A program made the translations under genes and the position numbers. A model generated the notes under the pieces. That model was not told where the DNA came from, ran no database searches, and saw only the letters and a list, made by a program, of their open reading frames with translations. Shown here one piece after another: positions 36,128 to 45,535 of a DNA stretch of 64,000 bases. Numbering within the stretch: the first letter of the stretch is position 1; each line of letters opens with the position of its first letter. This stretch comes from Brevinema_A sp051647245 (GTDB taxonomy: Bacteria; Spirochaetota; Brevinematia; Brevinematales; Brevinemataceae). The stretch lies in assembly GCA_051647245.1 (NCBI GenBank), contig JBOFDS010000011.1, positions 434,001-498,000 of the forward strand, in the 5' to 3' direction.

Positions 36128-36156
36128 ATTATAACAAACAATTAATCAAAAATCAA
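36128..36156 (-). promoter_or_regulatory. Promoter for rplM-rpsI
   Basis: On the minus strand, TTGATT (36156-36151), a 17-bp spacer and TATAAT (36133-36128), with transcription expected near 36121. It leaves a leader of about 65 nt that contains the hairpin. Confidence 0.75.
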
Positions 36157-36173
36157 GACCTAATACACTTTTT

Positions 36174-38372
36174 TTATATTTTTTTTCTGGAAAGTAGTAA
36201 GGAATTTACAATAACAGTCAAAGAACTAAAAGTCATCGCAATTTCTGCAACAATAGGGTGTAATAATCCAGTAAATGCCATCGGAATAGCCACCACATTG
36301 TAAGCAAATGCCCAAAAAAGATTTTGTTTTATTTTTGCAAAGGTGTGGAAAGCAAGCTTAAAACTAGTTAAGAGAGCTGAAAGAGACCCTGATACAAGCA
36401 CAATATCTCCAGCAGCATTGGCAATATCTGTCCCTGTTCCGATAGCAATCCCCACATCCGCTGCTTCTAATGCAGCAACGTCGTTGATTCCATCTCCAAC
36501 AAAGGCAACTTTATAACCTTGTTCTTTTAGGGAGTTGATATTATCTAATTTTTGTTTTGGGGAGGCTTCTGAAATGACAGAGTTGAGGTTTAGTTGGTTA
36601 CCAATATTTATAGCAGCGTTCTTGTGGTCACCCGTAATCATAATAATACGTTTCCCCATTTGTTTTAGTTGTTTGATAACATCAATTGCTTCTGGTTTGA
36701 TACTGTCAAAGAATGAAAATACAGCTTTTGTCTCTTTTCTTGACAGATCAGATAGACAAATTAAGGTCTCCCCTTTTTCTTGACTTTCATGAATATAGCT
36801 CTCTAATTGAGCAGGAATGTTAATCCCAAGCTCTTTCGTTGCTTTTAAAGATCCACAAAACCAGTCCGTATCTTCTAGATGTCCTTCTATTCCTTGACCT
36901 GGAATATCTTTGATATGAGCGAAAGATCTCATTTGAACTTGTTTTTCTTTTGCGTAATTCATAACGGTTGCAGCTAAAGGGTGGGTTGAAGATTCTTCTA
37001 AACCACTGAGCAGCTCCAAGGCTTCGGTTTCTGAAATACCCTCTGATGTCATAGCAATTAATTTTGGTTTCCCTTCCGTCAGGGTTCCTGTTTTATCTAA
37101 AGCAACTACTTGGATGTCGTTTAAGGATTGAACAGCAGCACCTTTTCGGAGCAAGATTCCTTTTTTTGCTCCAAGAGAAGAACCGGTAACCAACGCCATC
37201 GGAGTAGCAAGTCCTAAAGCACAAGGACAAGCAATCACAAGGACAGCAATTGCTGCAGAAATAGCATCTGAAAGACGATCTCCATTTTGAAAATCAATAT
37301 TAAAAAAGTTTAAAAAGCTTGGAATAGAGTCCGGAAATGCAAACCATATCGCAAAACTTAAAAAAGAAATAGTAAGAATAATTGGTACAAAAATCTTTGT
37401 GATATTATCCGCAAGAATTTGAATAGGTACCTTTGTTCCTTGAGCCTCTTGAACGAGCTTGATTGTTTGTGCAAGGAGATTGTTTGTTGTATCTTTTTCC
37501 ACACGGATTTGAATCACACCAGATACATTAATAGAAGCTCCATATACATAATCTCCTATTTTCTTTTCAACAGGAAGGGATTCTCCAGTAAGAAAACTTT
37601 CATCCGTAGAGGTGTGTCCTTTAATAATGATACCGTCTGTTGGGATTTTTTCACCAGCTTTGATTCGGATGATGTCTCCTATTGCTAATTGAGCTACAGG
37701 AATGACTTCTATTTCATTATTTTCTAAAACCTTATCAGCTGTTTTTGCCCCAAAATTCGATAGAGCAAGAACGGATGCAGAAGCACGACCACGAGCTGCG
37801 TCTTCAATAAAACGACCAGTTAGATTGACCGCAATCAACATTGCTGCAGTCATGGTATAATCAGAAATCTTCACTCCAAAAAGTGGGAAGAAAATACTTG
37901 ACCAAGCCGTGAACGCGCCCAATGCAATGAGTACATCCATGCCCATAATACCATTTTTTAATGAAACAATGGCTGTTTTGAAAATATTATATCCTGAAAA
38001 ATATAATACTAAAGAAGAAAGAATGATTTTTGGCAATAAAGGAAAGTGAAAATGCGGGATAAACATATGCAAACCAAGCACTAATGTAATCACCCAAGCA
38101 AAAATCATTTTCCCAAGATCTAGTAACATTTCTTTATTTTCGAGGATTTCGTCTCTTTCTTCGGAAAGCGTGAATCCTGCTTTTTTACCAGATTCGATGA
38201 TGTCTTTTGTAGAAAGCTTACTCGAATCAAAATTTATAACAAGGCTACCTGAAGCAAAATTAACAGAACATGAAGAAACTCCGTTTACTTTACTTAGAGA
38301 TGCCTCTAATCTTGCGGCACATGAGGTACAACTCATACCACTGACCTGAAAAATTGATGATCTATCTGACAT
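36174..38372 (-). CDS. copA: Copper-exporting P1B-type ATPase
   Basis: Inner-membrane copper pump of 732 aa. One N-terminal heavy-metal-associated domain holds GMSCTSCAARLEASL. Transmembrane helices start near residue 90. The metal-channel motif is ACPCALGLATP (CPC), with the phosphorylation site DKTGTLT, the actuator loop TDESFLTGESLPV, the ATP-binding HP motif SSTHPLAAT and the hinge GDGINDVAALEAADVGIAIG. The CPC motif and YN and MSS-like C-terminal helix residues (AYNVVAIPMAF, MTFSSLTVIVNS) point to Cu(I). SD AAGGAG precedes the ATG. No copper regulator or chaperone is adjacent. Confidence 0.94.
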   Translation of the reverse strand: MSDRSSIFQVSGMSCTSCAARLEASLSKVNGVSSCSVNFASGSLVINFDSSKLSTKDIIESGKKAGFTLSEERDEILENKEMLLDLGKMIFAWVITLVLGLHMFIPHFHFPLLPKIILSSLVLYFSGYNIFKTAIVSLKNGIMGMDVLIALGAFTAWSSIFFPLFGVKISDYTMTAAMLIAVNLTGRFIEDAARGRASASVLALSNFGAKTADKVLENNEIEVIPVAQLAIGDIIRIKAGEKIPTDGIIIKGHTSTDESFLTGESLPVEKKIGDYVYGASINVSGVIQIRVEKDTTNNLLAQTIKLVQEAQGTKVPIQILADNITKIFVPIILTISFLSFAIWFAFPDSIPSFLNFFNIDFQNGDRLSDAISAAIAVLVIACPCALGLATPMALVTGSSLGAKKGILLRKGAAVQSLNDIQVVALDKTGTLTEGKPKLIAMTSEGISETEALELLSGLEESSTHPLAATVMNYAKEKQVQMRSFAHIKDIPGQGIEGHLEDTDWFCGSLKATKELGINIPAQLESYIHESQEKGETLICLSDLSRKETKAVFSFFDSIKPEAIDVIKQLKQMGKRIIMITGDHKNAAINIGNQLNLNSVISEASPKQKLDNINSLKEQGYKVAFVGDGINDVAALEAADVGIAIGTGTDIANAAGDIVLVSGSLSALLTSFKLAFHTFAKIKQNLFWAFAYNVVAIPMAFTGLLHPIVAEIAMTFSSLTVIVNSLLLSRKKI

Positions 38373-38550
38373 AATATCTCTCCTTTTTATCTACTATCAC
38401 TCAATAAGACAAACTATTTTGTGTGAAAATTTTAGAAATCCTAGTCGAGGTGACGATAAAAACAATATGATTTATTTTATTTTATTTGTCAAGTATTTTT
38501 TGAAAAATATTTTAAAATGAATCTTATGAACGATATTTTAAGGTAGGATA

Positions 38551-40056
38551 ATGTATATTCGATTGTCTATGATTTTTCAGCTTGTATTTATGTCCTTTAG
38601 TTATTTCTTCGTTGTTATCAGCCTTTGGCAGACTATGGGCTCTTATGTGATGCTTTTTGCTATTATTCCTATAATGGTTAATGTTCTTATTTTTTCTCAT
38701 GTTTTGCTAAATTATTTGTCTATTATGATCTTCACTTTTTTAGCTCTTTATACTATTAGAGTTCCTCTTGATTATATGTTTTATGAATGGGCGTTTTGGG
38801 GAGTTCATGGCATTATCGTGATGGTTGCGGTGTGGTGTTCTTTAGTTAGAAGATTTTTGATTCCATCCTTGCCGGCATTCCAGAATTCTTGGATGCAAAA
38901 ATTTATCCTTAAGTCTGACCATATAATGGTTCAATACGATGTTAATACAGAGACTATTGTCGATCTGAATGCCTCTGCTTGTCGTTTGTACGGCTGGACA
39001 AAAAAAGATCTTCAGCGACATTCTTTAATGATGATTCACCCTATTAATTTTCTTCAATCCCCTCCTTATGATTTCATGGAAAAGATGAAAGAAGGTGTGT
39101 CTTGGCATGGATTTTTACCTATTGTTAATAAAGAAGGTAATGTTTTTGAAGAGAGAGCTGTTTATAAACCTGTATTTGACGCACATAAAAGGCTTACAAG
39201 TATTGAGAAAACCGTTATTGAAGTGGTTCATCAAGAAGGTGTTCTCGAGCATCATGATTTGTATGAATATTTTTTCTCTTGTTTGGACAAGGCTGCTGTA
39301 CTGATTGATTCTTCTTGGAATATTGAAAACGAAAACGAGCTCTTTACCCAAAAAGTACGATCCAAAGCAGGTAATATCGACAAAATTCTTGATATTTTCC
39401 CAAAAGAAATTCAACACAAACTTGTCTATTCTATTAAAAGAGCCTTTGATGGGAATAAGAGTTCTTTTTTTGCTCGAGTCGATGGTTATGGTTTTCAAAT
39501 GCCTATCCAGTTTCTCTTTCTTCCTTATAAAAAGCAATACTCTGATTCCAAAAAAGCACTCAAGGTTTTTGTGATCCTTGATGAGGTTCTTAAAAATGAA
39601 AACTATGAATTGGTGGCTGATAACACGAAAGAAAGTGTTAATCTGTCAATTTTTCTTAAGAGTATTTTTGCAGAGATTCGTGATGTGTATGACAATGAAG
39701 CAAATGTACGACTTTTTAGCGGAGAGCTACCGACGGTTAATATTTCGAAAGATATTTGGTCGTCCTTATTCACAAATATTCTATTATTAGCAATGCGTCA
39801 TGCTACTCCTGATGCACCTGTTTCTGTGGTGTTAGTTTGTTCAACTTCTTTTAACATTCACTTTTTTAAGGTCAAATACGAAGGCATTCCTTACGATGAG
39901 CTTTCTCAGTACTTCTCCGCCCCTTCCGACTCGACAAATACTTCATTAGAAGCCCGTAAAATCAAAGAGTCCTTAGCGTATCTTGCTATGGAGCCTGTGG
40001 TAATTCCAAGAGATGAGCATACTTCTATTTTATGTTTTAATTTCAAAGAAAACTAG
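38551..40056 (+). CDS. Membrane PAS sensor with degenerate kinase-like C-terminus
   Basis: A protein of 501 aa. About four hydrophobic helices occupy residues 1-110. A PAS domain follows at about 125-230 (ILKSDHIMVQYDVNTETIVDLNASACRLYGWTKKD, a clear PAS core). The C-terminal part has a region like a histidine-kinase ATPase (DIWSSLFTNILLLAMRHATPDAPVSVVLV) that resembles the N box but lacks its key Asn in the usual place, and no DHp phospho-acceptor His can be identified. It is likely a sensor protein with an inactive or altered kinase fold. The partner is unknown. The tRNA gene follows. Confidence 0.65.
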   Translation: MYIRLSMIFQLVFMSFSYFFVVISLWQTMGSYVMLFAIIPIMVNVLIFSHVLLNYLSIMIFTFLALYTIRVPLDYMFYEWAFWGVHGIIVMVAVWCSLVRRFLIPSLPAFQNSWMQKFILKSDHIMVQYDVNTETIVDLNASACRLYGWTKKDLQRHSLMMIHPINFLQSPPYDFMEKMKEGVSWHGFLPIVNKEGNVFEERAVYKPVFDAHKRLTSIEKTVIEVVHQEGVLEHHDLYEYFFSCLDKAAVLIDSSWNIENENELFTQKVRSKAGNIDKILDIFPKEIQHKLVYSIKRAFDGNKSSFFARVDGYGFQMPIQFLFLPYKKQYSDSKKALKVFVILDEVLKNENYELVADNTKESVNLSIFLKSIFAEIRDVYDNEANVRLFSGELPTVNISKDIWSSLFTNILLLAMRHATPDAPVSVVLVCSTSFNIHFFKVKYEGIPYDELSQYFSAPSDSTNTSLEARKIKESLAYLAMEPVVIPRDEHTSILCFNFKEN

Positions 40057-40074
40057 AATCTATATAAAAAACGA

Positions 40075-40103
40075 TTGCAAAAATAATAGAAATATGCTAT
40101 AAT
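40075..40103 (+). promoter_or_regulatory. Promoter for the CAT-anticodon tRNA gene
   Basis: TTGCAA (40075-40080), a 17-bp spacer and TATAAT (40098-40103) with the extended -10 base pair TG (TGCTATAAT). Transcription should start near 40110, 7 nt before the tRNA. Confidence 0.78.
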
Positions 40104-40116
40104 TTATTTCTAAAAT

Positions 40117-40190
40117 GGGCCTGTAGCTCAGATGGTTAGAGCAACCGACTCATAATCGGTGGGTCGAGGGTTCGATACCCTCCGGGCCCC
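40117..40190 (+). tRNA. tRNA with CAT anticodon (tRNA-Ile2 or elongator tRNA-Met)
   Basis: A full cloverleaf: acceptor GGGCCTG / CGGGCCC, D arm GCTC-GAGC, anticodon stem ACCGA / TCGGT with loop CTCATAA (CAT at 40151-40153), and T arm GAGGG-TTCGATA-CCCTC. The 1-72 pair is intact and there are no GGG/CCC anticodon-stem pairs, so it is not an initiator. Pairs C4-G69 and C5-G68 are those recognised by TilS in E. coli tRNA-Ile2, which favours Ile2 (lysidine-modified CAU) over elongator Met. The discriminator base reads C, not the usual A, and no CCA is encoded. Confidence 0.9.
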
Positions 40191-40192
40191 AT

Positions 40193-40236
40193 AAACCTTA
40201 TAAATCATTTGAAAATAGTGGTTTATAAGGTTTTTT
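40193..40236 (+). terminator. Terminator of the tRNA gene
   Basis: A perfect 12-bp stem AAACCTTATAAA / TTTATAAGGTTT around a 17-nt loop ends in a T-run (40231-40236). The T-run merges with the partial CRISPR repeat that follows. Confidence 0.88.
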
Positions 40237-40866
40237 ATTATTAAGTGATCCATTCTACCATCGTAAAAGCTCTCTAATGCGTTATGGTTTCCGTTTATTT
40301 TAGGTAATGTTTTTATTATTAAGTGATTTTTTGAAAATCATCTGCCATATACTGGGTGTTATGGTTTCCGTTTATTTTAGGTAATGTTTTTATTATTAAG
40401 TGATAGAGCCATCGCTTCAAACTCAGACTTTAGCGTTATGGTTTCCGTTTATTTTAGGTAATGTTTTTATTATTAAGTGATCTTCAAGACTTGCGTTCTT
40501 ATGCCAGGAAAGTTATGGTTTCCGTTTATTTTAGGTAATGTTTTTATTATTAAGTGATTTCACATTTCAAAATAAAAGCTTCTTGCCGGTTATGGTTTCC
40601 GTTTATTTTAGGTAATGTTTTTATTATTAAGTGATAAGTTCGCGTGAGTTCGACGATGTGAACAAGTTATGGTTTCCGTTTATTTTAGGTAATGTTTTTA
40701 TTATTAAGTGATGGCTCAAGTACTTCTTATGCTCGTAAATATGTTATGGTTTCCGTTTATTTTAGGTAATGTTTTTATTATTAAGTGATGATGGATCTTG
40801 TGTTACTTATTATAATATTGTTATGGTTTCCGTTTATTTTAGGTAATGTTTTTATTATTAAGTGAT
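40232..40866 (+). CRISPR. Type II-C CRISPR array, eight 47-nt repeats and eight spacers
   Basis: Eight identical repeats of 47 nt begin at 40281, 40358, 40435, 40512, 40589, 40666, 40743 and 40820. Each starts GTTATGGTTTCCG and ends TTATTATTAAGTGAT. Spacers are 30 nt, except the first, which is 31 nt (40250-40280). A partial repeat (40232-40249) keeps only the last 18 nt, next to the tRNA terminator. The direction of use is plus: the repeat 5' part pairs with the tracrRNA anti-repeat, so each crRNA is a spacer plus the 5' part of the next repeat. TATTAT in each repeat (repeat positions 34-39, about 8 nt before the spacer) resembles a -10 box, as in type II-C arrays with promoters inside the repeats. 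Confidence 0.97.
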
Positions 40867-40917
40867 AGACTTGCTCTATTTACTTATAATACAATGATAA
40901 ACGCGAAAAATCACTGC

Positions 40918-40970
40918 AAAAAAACGAGCTAAAAAGAGAGTTTATTCTTCTCTTCTAGCTCGTTTTTTGT
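40918..40970. terminator. Bidirectional terminator between CRISPR array and cas2
   Basis: A long hairpin: AAAACGAGCT pairs with AGCTCGTTTT, with an inner AAGAG / CTCTT stem. A-runs and T-runs lie on both sides, so it can stop array transcripts (plus) and the cas operon (minus). Confidence 0.85.
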
Positions 40971-40971
40971 T

Positions 40972-41310
40972 TTAAAATAAGAGTAATTCATCAGTATTTT
41001 GATGCTTTTTTGTTTCTTCAAACTTAGTCGTATTAATCATCTCTTCCATACTCTTAAATTGTCTATCCGTAATCGCAAGAGTCCTAATCGACCCTTGTGG
41101 AGGAATCATAAAATTCAGTCGTTTGCGATGCTTTTCCAATCTCACCCAATCGCCACAAGGTCTTGCATACACAGAATATTGAATCATCAAATAACCATCT
41201 TTTAATAAGGCTTTACGAAAGTGAGTTGCTCTTTTTCGTTCATCTTTTGTTGTAACAGGTAGGTCAAATAATACAAATAACCACATAGGACGATTTCCTA
41301 ATACACTCAT
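40972..41310 (-). CDS. cas2: CRISPR-associated endonuclease Cas2
   Basis: Cas2 of 112 aa, the small partner of Cas1 in spacer capture. The N-terminus MWLFVLFDLPVTTKDERKRATHFRKALLKDGY has the conserved Asp in FDLPV, then SVYARPCG and the strand SIRTLAITDRQF, as expected of type II Cas2. The ATG is one base after the cas1 stop. It is the last gene of the cas operon and ends at the terminator by the array. Confidence 0.96.
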   Translation of the reverse strand: MSVLGNRPMWLFVLFDLPVTTKDERKRATHFRKALLKDGYLMIQYSVYARPCGDWVRLEKHRKRLNFMIPPQGSIRTLAITDRQFKSMEEMINTTKFEETKKHQNTDELLLF

Positions 41311-41311
41311 G

Positions 41312-42238
41312 CTATTCTTCCCTCCAATCTTGAGGAAGTCGGAATAAGCCAGCGTTATTTTCTTTTAATGCGATAATAAATGATTGACTAACTTTTCGAC
41401 AGGCAACTGGAAACTTATTCCATGTATTGTCAATCTTTACTTGATAGGTAAAAATTTTTTGTAGCTCTCGCCTTATCTCTAAGCTAAGTACTTTATCGTT
41501 ACTACAACGAAAATAATCTAAATATCTATGTACATGAGAATCAACAATCGGTCGAAATGGCTCTATCAAATCATCCGCGAGATTAAAAGCATTCGTCTTA
41601 GAAATATGGTGTATTCCAAGGTATGGGATAAGTCCACTCGCAACAATATTCCTAATTAATACAGCTCGAGCCAGTGCATAACAATAGTTAAGACCAGCAT
41701 TCATGAGCGAAATATCTTTGTCGTAATACTGCTTTCTTAAGAATTTACTTTCTTGATTTGAAAATAAACAATTAAAATAAAAAGCACTACTAGAGCCTTC
41801 CAGACAAGAACTATCACCAGATTGTACTAGTTTGCTTTTTGCACATAATTCTTCATGTCCATCAATAGCTAATTTTTTCAAGCATAGTGCTTGGTTTTGT
41901 ATTTTATGGATAATAATTTTTTGCCAACACCGTTTCTTTAGCGGTTCAGAGCTAGATAATTGTAATTCCAAAACTTCTAGCTTTTTATACTGTCCCCAAA
42001 AAGAAAGTAGCATTCCACTAGCAGCGTACTTAGGATCTGTGCTGATAAGAATCACTCCTGACTCAGCTAAGTAACTAAGCAAAGGGTGTGAAATTTCTAT
42101 CTCTTGATTTTCCAATAAAACACATTCCAGATCCTCAATAGCAACTGTCTTTTCAAATCCCTCTGTCTTGAATACCAGTTGGGTATTTCTTAAAAATAAT
42201 TTTCCCGCACTATCAATGGTTAGCACTCTCCATCCCAT
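41312..42238 (-). CDS. cas1: CRISPR-associated endonuclease Cas1
   Basis: Cas1 integrase of 308 aa, type II-like in size. Metal-binding catalytic residues are visible: Glu in CLEGSSSAFYFN, His in IPYLGIHH and Asp in NLADDLIEPFRPIVDSHVHR. It inserts new spacers together with Cas2. It starts 18 bp after the cas9 stop and has AAGGA upstream. No csn2 or cas4 gene follows, which fits subtype II-C. Confidence 0.97.
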   Translation of the reverse strand: MGWRVLTIDSAGKLFLRNTQLVFKTEGFEKTVAIEDLECVLLENQEIEISHPLLSYLAESGVILISTDPKYAASGMLLSFWGQYKKLEVLELQLSSSEPLKKRCWQKIIIHKIQNQALCLKKLAIDGHEELCAKSKLVQSGDSSCLEGSSSAFYFNCLFSNQESKFLRKQYYDKDISLMNAGLNYCYALARAVLIRNIVASGLIPYLGIHHISKTNAFNLADDLIEPFRPIVDSHVHRYLDYFRCSNDKVLSLEIRRELQKIFTYQVKIDNTWNKFPVACRKVSQSFIIALKENNAGLFRLPQDWREE

Positions 42239-42256
42239 ATCATATCCTTATTTATG

Positions 42257-45200
42257 CTATAGATTTTTCTTTTGTTTCCAGAGTTGTTCTACTTCTTTTA
42301 AGCTCAATCTTTTTTCTTCAGGGTTATCTGAACTCGCAATAAAGTGTTTCTCGCCTAGAATATTAATATGGTATTTTAGGATTTGATTCATTTTACTAAC
42401 TGTTACACTATACTTTTGATTTTGATCATGTGTCATTAAAACAGTTTGAATAGCACTCTGATTGGTAGACCAATATCCTTCTATATGAGTAAGAGATTTG
42501 CCCAGAACAATAAAAGGAGATAGAGCATTCATCGTTAGATAGTCATTTTTATAGATTGAAAAGATAAATTGAGCTGGTTCGGAAGGTTCAGGCAAGAAGT
42601 TATAATGAAACGAATAAACAGGCACTGTAAAAAACTTACCCTTTACATTTCTAAAAAGATCAAGGCGGACAATATCGCCAGAGTCAATAGCTGCTTTACG
42701 TCTATCAGAACTAATCTTAGGTAATTGCAATGCGCTACTCGCAGAATCATATATTTTGATGCGTCTGATTTTAGGAACTATTTTCTCACTACCATCCGAT
42801 TTAGGGATATTACTTGTTGGCATGTCAGGTGCATTTTCATTACTAAATGCCTCAGCCATCTTCCAATCAAATTTTTTAGCATGTTCTAAGATAGTATTAT
42901 AAACACGTTGATTGCGATTTTTGTCTATCATTTTATCTAAGATTTTTTTAACAGATTCTTCATTCCATTCTTTCTTATCAATCTCATGTAGACGGATTGT
43001 TTTAATCACTTTTCCATCAGATCTTCTAGACTTAATAGTTTCTTTATGCATTGCTCCTGTAACTTTTCGTTTTCCCATACGTGAAACAAAGACTTTATCG
43101 ACGCTTTCTATCGCATCTTTTGTGAAATTTTCCCATGGCTTTGGAATATCAAATCCAAATTTTTCAATATTATGGATGATATTATCGGTTGGCTTAATCC
43201 CTTGATTTTTATAATGAGATGCTGTTGTAATGAGGCGTTCCCAATTCTTAATACTATCGCCAATTCCAGCAATCAAAATAGCATCAAGCGCGTGGTGTTT
43301 ATGAGATTCTTCTCGATTCTTAGTCGCCATATTCCATAATTTACGAAGTGTCGTGGTAGCTCTACCTGCGATCGTTTGAACATATCCAAATTTTTGAGAA
43401 CTAGGGCGAATGCTTTTATCTATATGTTGACTTAAAGCCTTGGCAATATACCTAGTGTCGTTCAGGTGGCGACTTTTATATTCTTGTGACTTTCTCTCAT
43501 CGAAATTTTCTAAGAGTAACCTTTCTTTTTTAGGATAGAGTAGGGTTTTGATACTCCTAATTCTGATCTTGTATTTTTCTAATTGATCATTCCCCTTGAG
43601 TTCTAGATATTCAAAAGCAGTTTGGTTCCCTTTTTGTTGGTTTTCTGAAGAAAAGACTAATACTTTGTTCATAAGACTATCATCCCCTGATCGAGAAAGT
43701 GGTAAGATGTGATCAATCTCAACTCTATTAAATTGTAAATCTTCTATGCCGATTTGTCTTCCAGAATATACACACTGGCAATCTTGCTCTTTCCACAGAC
43801 GATACATGATAGAATTTTGGATATTATGTTCTTTAGACAGCTGATAATACTGTTCGTTTTTATCTCGATTAGCTTTCATTTCTTTATCTATCGCATCACG
43901 ATCAGATTTGCTTTTTCCTAATCCACGAGCCAATTCGATATTAATCTGTTTGGGTTTACCATATAGTGAGATGAGCTTATTGATTAATAATCTACTTTGA
44001 TTTAATGTTCTTCGCACGACAGGATTCGTAAAATTATCTTCATCAAATTTAGGGATATATTTACAGTCCTGAGAATCTCTATTGTTGAACGAATTTGGAT
44101 AAACCTCTTCTAAGGCTTTATCATAGGTATATATTTCTTCAAGTTGCAAGTATGGTAATATCTGCCACATAGCTTGTAAACTATGCCCCATTGTTCCATC
44201 AAAAGAGAGAGAATCAAAAAGCGTTTCCCATATGTTGGATTCCCAATTTAGTTGATCTATCAAATCTTTGATAACTTTATCTTCTAATGTGTTAAAATTT
44301 TTAAATTCTTTAAGATATCCTATTACATATATAATCGCATCTAAAGTATGGATGTCGTCTTGTATGTTTTCCCAGAGATTATTTTCTTTTAAAACATGAC
44401 TTAATTTTATATACGAAGAGAAATTTAGAGAGTTGACAATCTTTTTCATTTCTAAATTCATTAAGTATGTAACTTCTTCTTTTCCTTTATCATTTTCTCT
44501 TCTTATCGTTGCCACTTCAAGAATACTTTTTATTTGAGCTTCAGTTACTTTTTTGTCTTCTTTTGCTTTTTCAAAAGCTAAGTCAATAAGCTTTTTTCTT
44601 TTTTCTAAAGAAAGAGGTTCAGGGGAGTTATTTTCGCTAGTAGCAATTCTTAAATTATTAAGATCGTTCCATGCTCTGAATAGCGAAGCACTGATACTAT
44701 CTTTAGGGGCTCTTCGATACTTGGGTTCTAATTCACATTTTGCGACTTTACTTTCAAAAGAAGGTAAGCCCTTACGATAATTAAAAATCTCAAGTAATTC
44801 GTTGACAAATTCATCAGTAATAAGACTATTCCCTTTTTCTTTTTGGATCTCTAAAATGAGTCGTAATTCTTCTTCATTAAGATCTTGTTTGATGAGATGA
44901 TTGTAATTACTAAATTTATTTCTGATATTTTTATGAGCCAATCCATAGGTTTGATATAGATATTCTCCAATAGTTCTACTATTATTTGTTGCTTTACTTT
45001 CTTCAAAATCATCTACAAGAATTTTCATCGCTTCGTTTGCTTTTCCTAACTCTTGGTCGACTGAGCCAGCATCTTTTCGTGAAGACTTGAACCCTCTTGC
45101 TTTTACAATATGATAGATTACTCTAGATAGTTCTTTTGATTCTAAAGCTTCATCTAAAGCTTTGACACGTAGTTCCCAGATATTGCTTTCAAAAGGACTT

Positions 45201-45463
45201 TGAACATCTTGAGGATCAAAGATTAGCATATATTTTTTTAGCAATTCAACGGTTTTTTGCAATCTTACCCATCTGCGATATAGGCGTCTTCTTGTTAATC
45301 TAGCGGTTCTTCTTGGCTCTGCAAGAGATTTCCCATCTTTAGGGTTTTCGGCTGCGTCAAAAATACGTACTCCAGAGATAATTTCCTTGTTTTCTATATC
45401 TATACAAGCCCATCCAATAGAATTAGTTCCAAGATCTAACCCTAAAACATAATCTTTTTTCAT
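42257..45463 (-). CDS. cas9: CRISPR-associated endonuclease Cas9 (type II-C)
   Basis: A compact Cas9 of 1068 aa, RNA-guided DNA nuclease. RuvC-I has Asp10 in LGLDLGTNSIGWA. An Arg-rich bridge helix follows (RRTARLTRRRLYRRWVRLQKT, about 55-75). RuvC-II has Glu510 in INIELARGLGK, HNH has His585 in VEIDHILPLSRSGDD with QQKGNQTA, and RuvC-III has HHALDA (His723, Asp727). All catalytic residues are kept, so the enzyme looks active. I chose the second ATG (45463), six bases after AGAGG. The first ATG directly abuts that site. The tracrRNA is divergent just upstream. The PAM cannot be read from the sequence. Confidence 0.98.
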   Translation of the reverse strand: MKKDYVLGLDLGTNSIGWACIDIENKEIISGVRIFDAAENPKDGKSLAEPRRTARLTRRRLYRRWVRLQKTVELLKKYMLIFDPQDVQSPFESNIWELRVKALDEALESKELSRVIYHIVKARGFKSSRKDAGSVDQELGKANEAMKILVDDFEESKATNNSRTIGEYLYQTYGLAHKNIRNKFSNYNHLIKQDLNEEELRLILEIQKEKGNSLITDEFVNELLEIFNYRKGLPSFESKVAKCELEPKYRRAPKDSISASLFRAWNDLNNLRIATSENNSPEPLSLEKRKKLIDLAFEKAKEDKKVTEAQIKSILEVATIRRENDKGKEEVTYLMNLEMKKIVNSLNFSSYIKLSHVLKENNLWENIQDDIHTLDAIIYVIGYLKEFKNFNTLEDKVIKDLIDQLNWESNIWETLFDSLSFDGTMGHSLQAMWQILPYLQLEEIYTYDKALEEVYPNSFNNRDSQDCKYIPKFDEDNFTNPVVRRTLNQSRLLINKLISLYGKPKQINIELARGLGKSKSDRDAIDKEMKANRDKNEQYYQLSKEHNIQNSIMYRLWKEQDCQCVYSGRQIGIEDLQFNRVEIDHILPLSRSGDDSLMNKVLVFSSENQQKGNQTAFEYLELKGNDQLEKYKIRIRSIKTLLYPKKERLLLENFDERKSQEYKSRHLNDTRYIAKALSQHIDKSIRPSSQKFGYVQTIAGRATTTLRKLWNMATKNREESHKHHALDAILIAGIGDSIKNWERLITTASHYKNQGIKPTDNIIHNIEKFGFDIPKPWENFTKDAIESVDKVFVSRMGKRKVTGAMHKETIKSRRSDGKVIKTIRLHEIDKKEWNEESVKKILDKMIDKNRNQRVYNTILEHAKKFDWKMAEAFSNENAPDMPTSNIPKSDGSEKIVPKIRRIKIYDSASSALQLPKISSDRRKAAIDSGDIVRLDLFRNVKGKFFTVPVYSFHYNFLPEPSEPAQFIFSIYKNDYLTMNALSPFIVLGKSLTHIEGYWSTNQSAIQTVLMTHDQNQKYSVTVSKMNQILKYHINILGEKHFIASSDNPEEKRLSLKEVEQLWKQKKNL

Positions 45464-45500
45464 TCTCATCCTCTACTTATATTTTTTTCATCTAAAACAC

Positions 45501-45530
45501 TTGACATTGTATCCAAATGCATTGTATAAT
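45501..45530 (+). promoter_or_regulatory. Promoter of the tracrRNA
   Basis: Perfect TTGACA (45501-45506) and TATAAT (45525-45530) with an 18-bp spacer. Transcription should start at about 45536-45538, which is the first base of the anti-repeat. It lies in the divergent gap with cas9. Confidence 0.85.
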
Positions 45531-45535
45531 AGTTT

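Noticed and set aside
40117..40190. Initiator tRNA-fMet
   Set aside because: The first base pair is intact and the anticodon stem lacks the three G-C pairs of initiators.
40281..40866. Self-targeting spacers
   Set aside because: By eye no spacer matches another part of this window. A full search of the genome is needed to exclude it.
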